NCBI GenBank assembly: GCA_019115605.1
Contig: DXDG01000003.1
Span: 62,001-126,000 of the forward strand
Source: Candidatus Alistipes faecigallinarum
GTDB lineage: Bacteria > Bacteroidota > Bacteroidia > Bacteroidales > Rikenellaceae
DNA length: 64,000 nt
Direction of reading: 5' to 3'
The first letter of the stretch is position 1; each line of letters opens with the position of its first letter. A program made the position numbers and the translations under genes. The notes below the pieces were generated by a model. The model was not told where the DNA came from, searched no databases, and saw only the letters and a list, made by a program, of their open reading frames with translations. Positions 1 through 7,378 of this stretch are shown here, one piece after another.

Positions 1-358
1 CGGTCGCTTCGCGGGCCGAGGTGGGCAGGTCGGGACAGAGCGGTTCGTAACGCAGGGTCGCCGCATCGGGGTGGAGGCTCCGCAGCGCGTAGCCGTCATA
101 GAGCGAAATGCCCTCCGGACGGAGGCTCTCTTCGCCTTCGGCGTTCAGCTCTATCCGGATGAAGCCCGAGACCCCCGTGGGGTAGTGCTCCGCGGCGGCG
201 TGCCGTTCGATGCGTGTTGCGAGGGCTCGCAGATCGGGCCGGTAGGGACGCCGGAAGAGGGCGCGGCTGGCGGCGTCGAGCAGTGCGGCATGCTCCTCGA
301 CATTGCGGGCCCGCCCGCGGGCGAGGTGGACGATCTGGTATAGGACGGATTCGTTCAA
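1..358 (-). CDS. possible class IV aminotransferase-like protein, N-terminal part (runs off window)
   Basis: An open frame on the minus strand runs off the left edge, leaving about 119 codons. It can start at a TTG (356-358) that overlaps the holA stop codon by one frame step; I see no in-frame ATG in the last 20 codons of holA, so the start is uncertain. The visible part has a NVEEHAALLDAA stretch followed by PTGVSGFIRIEL. This resembles the N-terminal domain of PLP fold-type IV enzymes (branched-chain aminotransferase or aminodeoxychorismate lyase), which have a 'lxxHlxRL' helix and then a 'GxxRIxl' strand. The catalytic lysine would lie outside the window, so the call rests on weak resemblance. 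It is translationally linked to the murB-tilS-holA operon. Confidence 0.4.
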   Translation of the reverse strand, partial: MNESVLYQIVHLARGRARNVEEHAALLDAASRALFRRPYRPDLRALATRIERHAAAEHYPTGVSGFIRIELNAEGEESLRPEGISLYDGYALRSLHPDAATLRYEPLCPDLPTSAREAT

Positions 359-1425
359 AGCAGGAATATCTTCAGCAGCAGTTCGCGCAGCAGCTCGCCG
401 TCCGGGGCGCCTCCGGCATTCAGCCCCTTGCTTTTGGCGTCGTATTCGCGCAGCAGGCCGAGGACGGCGAAAACCTTGCGGTTGTCCCACAGCGAAGCCT
501 GCTGCTTGATCTCCCCGAGGATGAAGGTGTTGCTTTTGCGCAGGATGCGCATGAGCTCCTGATCCGACGGGAAGGGCTTGCCCTTGTGGCGGGTCAGCCA
601 CCGCAGGTAATTGACCACAAACAGGTCGCGGAACTGTCCGAACAGCGCCATGATCGTCAGCAGCAGCGGGTTGTCCTTGGGGTTGCGGGCGAAGTGGTCG
701 GCAATCAGCAGCGCCCGTTCCATGTCCTTCGTAACGACGGCCTTGCACAGCTCGAAGTTGTTGAAATCCTTCGAAATGCCGATGTGCGCCTCGACGTCCG
801 CATCGGTGATGCGCCGGGTGCCTTCGGGCAGCGAGACGGTGAGTTTGCGCAGCTCGTTGGCGATCTTCGCGATGTCGGTCCCGAGGTGGTCGGTGAGCAT
901 CGACAGCGCTTTCGTGTCGATCGCAAGGCCCTGCTCCTTGATGAACTGCTGCAGCCAGGAGGCGATCTCGTAGTCGCGCGGACGCACCGATTCGAAGACC
1001 GTGCCGTTCGCGGCGCAGCCCTTGTAGAAGGCCGAGCGGCGATCGACGCTCTTCTCCTTGTGGCAGATCACCAGAATGGTCGTGGCCGAGGGTTTCTGCG
1101 TGTAGTATGAGAGCTTCTCGATGCCGCGCAGCTGCTGGGCCTCCTTGACGATGACCACCTGGTAGGAGCCCATCATGGGCATCTGGCGGCAGAGGTTGAT
1201 GACCTGTCCGGCCTCGGTATCCCGGCCGTAGACGGTGATCTGGTTGAAGGCGCGGGCCGCCTCGTCGAGGATCGTGGAGGCGAGCTGCTCGGCCAGCGCG
1301 TCGATGAAATAGCCCTCCTCGCCCATGAGCAGGTAGACGGGAGCGAACTTGCGGGCGGCGATCTGTGCCGAGATCCGCTCGTATTCGGCGACCGTGTCGC
1401 GGAACTTGACTGCACTCTTGGCCAT
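355..1425 (-). CDS. holA: DNA polymerase III delta subunit (clamp-loader subunit)
   Basis: 356 aa, the usual size for HolA. The delta subunit opens the beta sliding clamp within the clamp-loader complex. The N-terminal part has the FAPVYLLMGEEGYFID stretch typical of the family (a degenerate P-loop-like region), then the AAA+-like middle and a C-terminal collar domain ending ELLLKIFLL. The start is the ATG at 1425 (MAKSAVKFRD), two bases after the tilS stop. The frame stays open further upstream inside tilS, but that part is out of register with the family. It sits third in a murB-tilS-holA operon. Confidence 0.9.
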   Translation of the reverse strand: MAKSAVKFRDTVAEYERISAQIAARKFAPVYLLMGEEGYFIDALAEQLASTILDEAARAFNQITVYGRDTEAGQVINLCRQMPMMGSYQVVIVKEAQQLRGIEKLSYYTQKPSATTILVICHKEKSVDRRSAFYKGCAANGTVFESVRPRDYEIASWLQQFIKEQGLAIDTKALSMLTDHLGTDIAKIANELRKLTVSLPEGTRRITDADVEAHIGISKDFNNFELCKAVVTKDMERALLIADHFARNPKDNPLLLTIMALFGQFRDLFVVNYLRWLTRHKGKPFPSDQELMRILRKSNTFILGEIKQQASLWDNRKVFAVLGLLREYDAKSKGLNAGGAPDGELLRELLLKIFLL

Positions 1426-1427
1426 TT

Positions 1428-2774
1428 CTATACGATCTCTTTGGTGATGCGCAGGACGTTCTCCGTGTCGTGCGTCAGACGGTAGCGGTCGTCGATGCGG
1501 CGGCCGACGAGCCAGACGATCTCGTCGCCCGAGAGCAGAACGAACTGCCGCTGTTTTTCGGGCACGGAGACCTTGGCGTCGATCAGAAAGTCGCTCACCT
1601 TCTTGCGGCCGGTCATGCCGTAGGGGATGAACCAGTCGCCTTCGCGCCAGCGGCGCAGCGTGAGCGGGTAGCGGAGCCTGTCGGCATCGACCTGCGCGAT
1701 ATGGGGCGGCACGCCGAAGTTGCGTATTTCGTCGATGTTGCAGTATTCGTAGTAGAGCACCGCATTGCCGCAGTAGCTGCGCAGGGCTCCTCGCTCGACC
1801 TGGCAGATGCAGGCGTCGTCCGGGGCGATCGGCGCCACGACGATCCGTCCGCGGTCGATCACCGCCACGCGGTCGCGGGCGTAGAAGCGTTTTCCGGTGG
1901 CGCCCTGCTTCAGCGCCCGGCACAGGGCATCCACCGTGTCGCCCTTGAACCCGTAGGAGGAGTTGAGCAGCTCGTAGATGACGAACTGCTGCGGGAAGGC
2001 CGGGTCGATGCGTTCCGGGTAGATCGTGTCGATGCCGTCGCGGTGTTCGACGACCAGCGCGTGGATGCGCTCGATGCCGTGGTTGATGAAGAGCTGTGCG
2101 TCGGTAAGCCGTTCGAGGTTGCCGCGCATCAGCTCCGTGAACTTGGGGTTGATCTCCCGGATGCGGGGGATGAGCCCGAGGCGGATCTTGTTGCGCAGGT
2201 ATTTGGTCGAACGGTTTGACGAATCCTCGCGGAAGGGGATGCGGTTTGCCACGGCGTATTCGAGAATCTCCTTGCGCGAGGCGAACATCAGCGGGCGGAT
2301 GATATGTCCGACCTGGGTCGAGATGCCCGTCAGGCCGCGGAGCCCCGTGCCGCGCAGCAGGTTGATGAAGAAGGTCTCGATCGAGTCGTCGGCATGGTGG
2401 GCGATTGCGATGGCCGTGTAGCCGTATTCGCGGCTCAGGGCGTCGAACCAGGCGTAGCGCAGCCGCCGTGCGGCCATCTCCATCGATTCGCCCGTGCGCT
2501 CCATCTCGGCCGCCGTCTCGAAACGCTTGTTGTAGAACGGTACGCCGTACTTCTTCGCCTCCTCCTCGACGAGCACCTCGTCCTCGTCGCTCTCGGCGCC
2601 CCGCAGCTGGAAGTTGCAGTGGGCGACGCCCACCGAGTATCCGCAGCGGGTGAAGAGCGAGAGCATGACCATCGAATCCACACCGCCCGAGACGGTGAGC
2701 AGGATCCGGTCGTCGTGCGTAACCAGATGGTTCTCCTCGATGTAATGGCTGAAGGCGTCTGTCAGTGAGGTCAT
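1428..2774 (-). CDS. tilS: tRNA(Ile)-lysidine synthase TilS
   Basis: 448 aa. TilS attaches lysine to C34 of tRNA-Ile(CAU) using ATP, which changes the codon read from AUG to AUA; it is essential in most bacteria. The PP-loop motif SGGVDSMVM lies at residues 29-37, and the HHADDSIETFFINLLRGTGLRG region follows, as in all N-type PP-loop ligases of this family. The C-terminal part carries the TilS substrate-binding domains (RRWREGDWFIPYGMTGRKKVSDFL). It is 28 bases downstream of murB and 2 bases upstream of holA, so the three are almost certainly co-transcribed. Confidence 0.95.
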   Translation of the reverse strand: MTSLTDAFSHYIEENHLVTHDDRILLTVSGGVDSMVMLSLFTRCGYSVGVAHCNFQLRGAESDEDEVLVEEEAKKYGVPFYNKRFETAAEMERTGESMEMAARRLRYAWFDALSREYGYTAIAIAHHADDSIETFFINLLRGTGLRGLTGISTQVGHIIRPLMFASRKEILEYAVANRIPFREDSSNRSTKYLRNKIRLGLIPRIREINPKFTELMRGNLERLTDAQLFINHGIERIHALVVEHRDGIDTIYPERIDPAFPQQFVIYELLNSSYGFKGDTVDALCRALKQGATGKRFYARDRVAVIDRGRIVVAPIAPDDACICQVERGALRSYCGNAVLYYEYCNIDEIRNFGVPPHIAQVDADRLRYPLTLRRWREGDWFIPYGMTGRKKVSDFLIDAKVSVPEKQRQFVLLSGDEIVWLVGRRIDDRYRLTHDTENVLRITKEIV

Positions 2775-2802
2775 ATCGGGTGTTTTTTTGATGGGCTGTT
2801 TT

Positions 2803-3810
2803 TCAGAGGATGTTCACCTCCGTGTCGATCTCCACGCCGAAGCGCTCGTGCACGGCCTGCTGGACCTTCCGGGCAAAGGCGAGCACCTCGCTGCCCGTGG
2901 CGCCGCCGCGGTTCACGAGCACCAGGGCCTGACGCTCGTGGACGCCGACGTGTCCCTCGCTGCGGCCCTTCCAGCCGGCCCGGTCGATGAGCCACCCTGC
3001 GGCGAGCTTCACGCGACCCTCCGGAGCAGGGTAGTGCGGCATGTCGGGCCATTGTGCCAGCAGCCGCTCGGCCACCGGCGCCTCGACGACGGGGTTCTTG
3101 AAGAAACTTCCCGCGTTGCCCGTCTGCTTCGGGTCGGGGAGCTTCGCCCGGCGGATTGCCGAGATCGCTTCGCGGATGTTGCGCAGCGAGGCGCCGCCCC
3201 GGGCCTCCACCTCGCGCTCGACATCCCCGTAGCCCAGCTTCGGCTGTGGCGTGCGGTGGAGCCGCAGCACGACGGAGGTGATGATGACGCGGCCCCGCAG
3301 TTCGTGCTTGAAGACGCTCTCGCGGTAGGCGAAGCCGCAGTGGCCGCCGTCGAGCGTAAGCATCGCGCCCGTCTCGACGCAGAACATCTCGACCCGCTCG
3401 ATCGCATCCTTCGCCTCGCAGCCGTAGGCCCCGATATTCTGGACCGGCGCGGCACCCGCCTTGCCGGGGATGAGCGAGAGGTTCTCGATGCCCCACAGTC
3501 CGCGTTCGACGGCCCACTCGACCAGGTCGTCCCACTCGACACCCGCCTCGGCGCGTACGAGAACCGACTCTCCGTCGTCGAGCAGGGGGGTGATCTGCCG
3601 GCCCACGGGGGTGATGAGCACGCCGTCGTAGTCGCGGGTGAAGAGGATGTTGTTGCCGCCGCTCAGGACATACCACCGTTCGGGGATGCCCCCGCGGAAG
3701 AGTTCGCGCAGGTCGTCGGGCGTTTCGAACTCGACGAGCCGTGCGGCCCGCTGCCCGACGCCGAAACTGTTGCGGTCGCGCAGGTCGATATGGGTAAATT
3801 CTCGGATCAT
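2803..3810 (-). CDS. murB: UDP-N-acetylenolpyruvoylglucosamine reductase MurB
   Basis: 335 aa. MurB is the FAD-dependent reductase that makes UDP-N-acetylmuramate from the enolpyruvyl intermediate, the second committed step of peptidoglycan precursor synthesis in the cytoplasm. The FAD-binding segments are visible: the N-terminal NSFGVGQRAARLVEF, then YVLSGGNNILF, and the active-site region GKAGAAPVQNIGAYG. The C-terminal stretch has NAGSFFKNPVV with the conserved serine of type I MurB. Its promoter box lies only a few bases upstream of the ATG, so the mRNA may be leaderless. It heads the tilS/holA operon. Confidence 0.95.
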   Translation of the reverse strand: MIREFTHIDLRDRNSFGVGQRAARLVEFETPDDLRELFRGGIPERWYVLSGGNNILFTRDYDGVLITPVGRQITPLLDDGESVLVRAEAGVEWDDLVEWAVERGLWGIENLSLIPGKAGAAPVQNIGAYGCEAKDAIERVEMFCVETGAMLTLDGGHCGFAYRESVFKHELRGRVIITSVVLRLHRTPQPKLGYGDVEREVEARGGASLRNIREAISAIRRAKLPDPKQTGNAGSFFKNPVVEAPVAERLLAQWPDMPHYPAPEGRVKLAAGWLIDRAGWKGRSEGHVGVHERQALVLVNRGGATGSEVLAFARKVQQAVHERFGVEIDTEVNIL

Positions 3811-3815
3811 ATGTG

Positions 3816-3843
3816 CAAAGTTAGGAATTATTTAGTAACTTTG
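3816..3843. promoter_or_regulatory. back-to-back -7 promoter boxes for murB (-) and the DUF4301 gene (+)
   Basis: TAACTTTG occurs on the minus strand at 3823-3816 and again on the plus strand at 3836-3843, forming an inverted repeat with 12 bases between. Both match the Bacteroidota -7 consensus TAnnTTTG. The murB start codon begins at 3810, immediately after the minus box. The two polymerases could not occupy both sites together. Confidence 0.6.
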
Positions 3844-3980
3844 AATGATCGGGGCGGCGAAGCCCTCCTCCGACCGGTGATTTCCTCCCTTTTCGCTTCG
3901 CTTTTTACGGCCGGCATGCCCGGGCCGGGAGGCGGGCGGGGAACCGTGGTATCGGATCAACAAACCAAAAAATAGAACCC

Positions 3981-5414
3981 ATGTTCAACGAGAAAGATTT
4001 GCAGCAGATTCAGACCCACGGCCTGACCCTCGGTCAGGTCGAGGAGCAGTTGGAGAATTTCCGCCGGGGATTTCCTTTTCTGAAGGTCGTGCGGGCCGCC
4101 TCGCCCGGCGACGGCATCACGATGCTCGATGCGGCGCAGGCCGATGCCGCCGTTGCCCGTTACGAACGTGAAGCCGCCCGGCTGGGTATCGTAAAGTTCG
4201 TTCCGGCGTCGGGAGCCGCGACGCGCATGTTCAAGGAGCTGTTCGAGTTTGTGAACGAGGGCAAGCGCGGCAAGGGGATCGACACCCTGCTCGCGCACCT
4301 GCACGAGTTTGCCTTCTGGCCCGAACTGGAGGCGGTGCTTCCGGCCGGTGCCGACGACCGGGCGACGGTGAATGCCATCGTGAACGACGGCCTCGGCTAC
4401 GGCCATAAACCCAAGGGTCTGGTAACCTTCCACGCCTATCCCGAAGGGGCCCGCAAGGCGGTCGAGGAGCACCTGGTCGAAGGGGCCGCCTATGCCGCCT
4501 CGAACGGCGCGGTGCGCATCCACTTCACCGTTTCGCCCGAGCACCGGGCGGCCTTCGAGGCGTTGCTTGCCGAGAAGGTGTCCGTTTATGAAAAGCGCTT
4601 CGGCGTGCATTACGACATCTCGTTTTCGGTGCAGAAGCCCTCGACGGACACGGTGGCCGTCAATCCCGACAATACGCCCTTCCGCCAGGAGGACGGCACG
4701 CTGCTCTTCCGTCCCGCAGGCCACGGCGCGCTGATCGAGAACCTGAACGAGATCGACGCCGACGTGATCTTCATCAAGAACATCGACAACGTTACGACCG
4801 ACGCACAGCGCGGCGATACGGTCTGCTGCAAGAAGATGCTGGCCGGCGTGCTGCTCGACCTGCAGGAGCGTGCGTTCGAATGCCTGAAGGCGTTGGAGGT
4901 CGGAGGTGCCGATCTGGAGGCGATTGCCGCCTTCGTCGAGCAGCACCTGCAGGTCAAGCTCCCGGCCGATTACGATTCGGCGCTGTTGCGCAGCATCCTC
5001 GACCGGCCGATCCGCGTCTGCGGCATGGTCCGCAACGAGGGTGAGCCGGGCGGCGGCCCCTTTTGGGTCTCGAATCCCGACGGCACCGAATCGCTGCAGA
5101 TTGCCGAGTCGAGCCAGATCGGCCCCGACAACCAGCCGCTCATGCAGGGCGCCACGCACTTCAATCCGGTGGATCTGGTCTGCGGCGTCCGCGACTCGAA
5201 GGGCCGCAAGTTCGACCTGCGGCGCTATACGGATCCCTCGACGGGCTTCATCTCGTCGAAATCCTCGGGCGGACGTCCGTTGCGCGCCCAGGAGCTTCCC
5301 GGATTGTGGAACGGCGCCATGGCACGCTGGAATACGGTCTTCGTCGACGTGCCGGTAACGACCTTCTCGCCCGTCAAGGTGGTGCAGGACCTGCTGCGTC
5401 CCCAGCATCGGTAG
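3981..5414 (+). CDS. DUF4301 family protein, possibly nucleotidyltransferase-like
   Basis: 477 aa, cytoplasmic (no signal peptide). The family is common in Bacteroidota and has no established function that I know of. Two stretches resemble UDP-sugar pyrophosphorylases: VPASGAATRMFK near residue 75 (compare the nucleotide loop GxGxxTRM) and PAGHGALIENL followed by ADVIFIKNIDNV near residues 250-275 (compare PxGHGD...N.DN). This suggests a GT-A-like nucleotidyltransferase fold, but that is inference. It stands alone between a divergent promoter shared with murB and a bidirectional terminator. The leader of about 135 bases holds only minor GC-rich hairpins. Confidence 0.85.
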   Translation: MFNEKDLQQIQTHGLTLGQVEEQLENFRRGFPFLKVVRAASPGDGITMLDAAQADAAVARYEREAARLGIVKFVPASGAATRMFKELFEFVNEGKRGKGIDTLLAHLHEFAFWPELEAVLPAGADDRATVNAIVNDGLGYGHKPKGLVTFHAYPEGARKAVEEHLVEGAAYAASNGAVRIHFTVSPEHRAAFEALLAEKVSVYEKRFGVHYDISFSVQKPSTDTVAVNPDNTPFRQEDGTLLFRPAGHGALIENLNEIDADVIFIKNIDNVTTDAQRGDTVCCKKMLAGVLLDLQERAFECLKALEVGGADLEAIAAFVEQHLQVKLPADYDSALLRSILDRPIRVCGMVRNEGEPGGGPFWVSNPDGTESLQIAESSQIGPDNQPLMQGATHFNPVDLVCGVRDSKGRKFDLRRYTDPSTGFISSKSSGGRPLRAQELPGLWNGAMARWNTVFVDVPVTTFSPVKVVQDLLRPQHR

Positions 5415-5431
5415 GCAACCCGGCGATACGC

Positions 5432-5473
5432 AAAAAGAGGTGCGGACCTGCAGATGGTCCGCACCTCTTTTTT
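5432..5473. terminator. bidirectional intrinsic terminator
   Basis: A 17-bp perfect stem (arms 5432-5448 and 5456-5473) with AAAAAGAGG on one side and CCTCTTTTTT on the other. It lies between the convergent DUF4301 gene and the SGNH hydrolase gene and can end transcription from both sides. Confidence 0.9.
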
Positions 5474-5491
5474 GCATGGCCGAAGGCGTGT

Positions 5492-6187
5492 CTACCTGCC
5501 GATCTCGGCGAGCACCTGCTCCACGACGGGCGGCAGGATGCGCTCCATGACCACGTAACCCGCTTCGGTCGGATGGACGCCGTCGTTGGTGTAGGCGGCG
5601 ATCATCGAACCGTCCTCGGCAGCCATCTGCGTGTGGTAATCGACATAGGGAATGCCCTCCTCGTCGGCATAGGCCTTGATCATCTCGTTCAGACGGATGA
5701 TCTTCGGCGCGGGCTCCAGCCCGGGGTTCCACGGGAAGTCGCCGGTGGGCGGCACCGAGCAGAGAATCGGCCGGATGCCGTGGGCGCGGGCCAGATCGAC
5801 CATCGACTGGAGGTTGTCCAGAATGTGTTCGAGCGAGATGTAGCCCGTATTCTGGGCGATGTCGTTCGTGCCGGCGCAGATCACCACGACCTGCGGCTGG
5901 AGCTCGACGACATCGGCGCGGAAGCGCACGAGCATCTGCGAGGTGGTCTGTCCGCTGATGGCGCGGCTGACATAGCCGTGGCTGCTGAAGAATTCGGGGT
6001 GCTTGCCGATCCACCCCTCGGTGATCGAGTTGCCCATCAGGACGACCTTCGGTGCGGCCGTGAGGGCGGCGTTGTCGGCCTCGAAGCGGCCGAAATTCGC
6101 CCAGTCGGCCGGTTTCTGTGCGGCGCAGAGCGTCGCCGTAAAGAGCCCTGCGGCGCAGAGCAGGAGTTTTTTCAGGTTGCTGTTCAT
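5492..6187 (-). CDS. secreted SGNH/GDSL-type esterase
   Basis: 231 aa with a signal peptide (MNSNLKKLLLCAAGLFTATLCAAQ). It carries the SGNH blocks in order: GNSITEGW with the nucleophile serine (block I), the block II glycine in AISGQTT, GTNDIAQNTG (block III Asn), and DGVHPTEAGY with catalytic Asp and His (block V). Such enzymes remove acetyl or other acyl groups from glycans and related esters in the periplasm. It is the last gene of the PUL, 28 bases after the CE2-like esterase, so both probably de-esterify the same substrate. The exact substrate cannot be read from the sequence. Confidence 0.88.
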   Translation of the reverse strand: MNSNLKKLLLCAAGLFTATLCAAQKPADWANFGRFEADNAALTAAPKVVLMGNSITEGWIGKHPEFFSSHGYVSRAISGQTTSQMLVRFRADVVELQPQVVVICAGTNDIAQNTGYISLEHILDNLQSMVDLARAHGIRPILCSVPPTGDFPWNPGLEPAPKIIRLNEMIKAYADEEGIPYVDYHTQMAAEDGSMIAAYTNDGVHPTEAGYVVMERILPPVVEQVLAEIGR

Positions 6188-6215
6188 GTTGTGTTCGGTT
6201 TAAGAAAAAGCACTG

Positions 6216-7307
6216 CTAATATACGACTTTTTCGGGCATCTCCCACCCCGTGATGGTGGCAATGTAGGGGATGACCGCCGAGGCCATCTTCCGGTGTCCG
6301 CGGTGGTTGGGGTGGAAGTTGGCGCCCATGTCGCTGTCCCAGTTGAAGAGGCCGGGGGTGAGCACCATGCAGTGCAGGTTCGGGTCCTGCAGCTCTTCGA
6401 GCAGCTCCTTCAGGTGCCCGTAGACCGTGGTGTTCTCACACGGGGCGACACACAGCACCGGCACGTCGCCGTAGGCCTTGCGGAGCTTGCGCAGCGCCTC
6501 GGCATAGGCCCCGTTGAAGGCCTCCTTCGAGGGCGATATGTCCTCGCTGTAGTCGTTCGAGCCGAGCTTAATGACCACGATGTCGGGCCGGTAGCCTGCG
6601 AAGTTCCACTGCGGCTCCTCCTCCATGTCGAACGTCCGGGTCAGCCGCTCGCGCATCGTGCAGGCCGAACCTTCGGGACGGTCGCCCCAGTTGCGGACCA
6701 TGCCCTGCCCCGAGTGGGCGATGAGCGTGTAGTCGGCATCGAAGTAGCGGGCGATGATGCACCCCCAGGCCAGGTTGCAGTTCTCGGTTTCGGGGGTGAA
6801 GGGCTCCTTGGGCGATTTGCCCTCGGTGCCGTAGCCGCAGGTGTGCGAGTCGCCGATGAACTCGATGTGGCGTCCCGGCGCAGCGGGTGCCGGGAGCAGC
6901 GCCTGGTCGGTCAGAATGCCGTACAGCGTCGTGCGGCCCTGCTCGCCTTCGGTGCGTTTCTGCACGAGCACCGTGTGCTCGCCGCGCAAAAGGCCGTCGG
7001 CCAGCAGGATCGTCGTGTCGCTGCCCGCGACGGCCACCGTGCCGTGCCGGCGCCCGTCGATGAAGACGTTGTAGTAGTTGCGCTTGGTGTCCGAGGCGCG
7101 CATGGCGCAGCGGCGCCCTTCGAAACGGAAGGTGAAGTAGGTGCCGCTCCAGTCGAACGACCTCTCGCCGTCGGGGCCCGTTGCCGAGCGGCCCACGAAA
7201 CGGATCTCCGGGGCCGTGGCCGGCGTGAAGTGCATCTGCGTCTTGCGCGCCTCGGCCGTGCCTGCCGCAAGCAGCAGCCAGGCTGCCGCCAAAAGGTATT
7301 TTTTCAT
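6216..7307 (-). CDS. CE2-like acetyl esterase (SGNH hydrolase with N-terminal jelly-roll domain)
   Basis: 363 aa; start chosen at ATG 7307, which gives a good signal peptide (MKKYLLAAAWLLLAAGTAEA). Residues about 30-130 form a beta-rich domain (FDWSGTYFTFRFEG) typical of the N-terminal domain of carbohydrate esterase family 2. The catalytic SGNH domain follows: IEFIGDSHTCGYG (nucleophile Ser), LIAHSGQGMVRN, KLGSNDYSED and NFHPNHRGHRKMAS (catalytic His). CE2 enzymes deacetylate plant polysaccharides at O-6 of gluco- or mannopyranosides. The gene lies in the PUL between the GH97 gene and a second SGNH esterase, which points to an acetylated glycan. Confidence 0.85.
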   Translation of the reverse strand: MKKYLLAAAWLLLAAGTAEARKTQMHFTPATAPEIRFVGRSATGPDGERSFDWSGTYFTFRFEGRRCAMRASDTKRNYYNVFIDGRRHGTVAVAGSDTTILLADGLLRGEHTVLVQKRTEGEQGRTTLYGILTDQALLPAPAAPGRHIEFIGDSHTCGYGTEGKSPKEPFTPETENCNLAWGCIIARYFDADYTLIAHSGQGMVRNWGDRPEGSACTMRERLTRTFDMEEEPQWNFAGYRPDIVVIKLGSNDYSEDISPSKEAFNGAYAEALRKLRKAYGDVPVLCVAPCENTTVYGHLKELLEELQDPNLHCMVLTPGLFNWDSDMGANFHPNHRGHRKMASAVIPYIATITGWEMPEKVVY

Positions 7308-7378
7308 GTTCGGATCTCTCTTTGGGGTTTGGAAATGAAGACCCGCATGCCTGTGCGACACGCGGGTCCGGACTCTTT

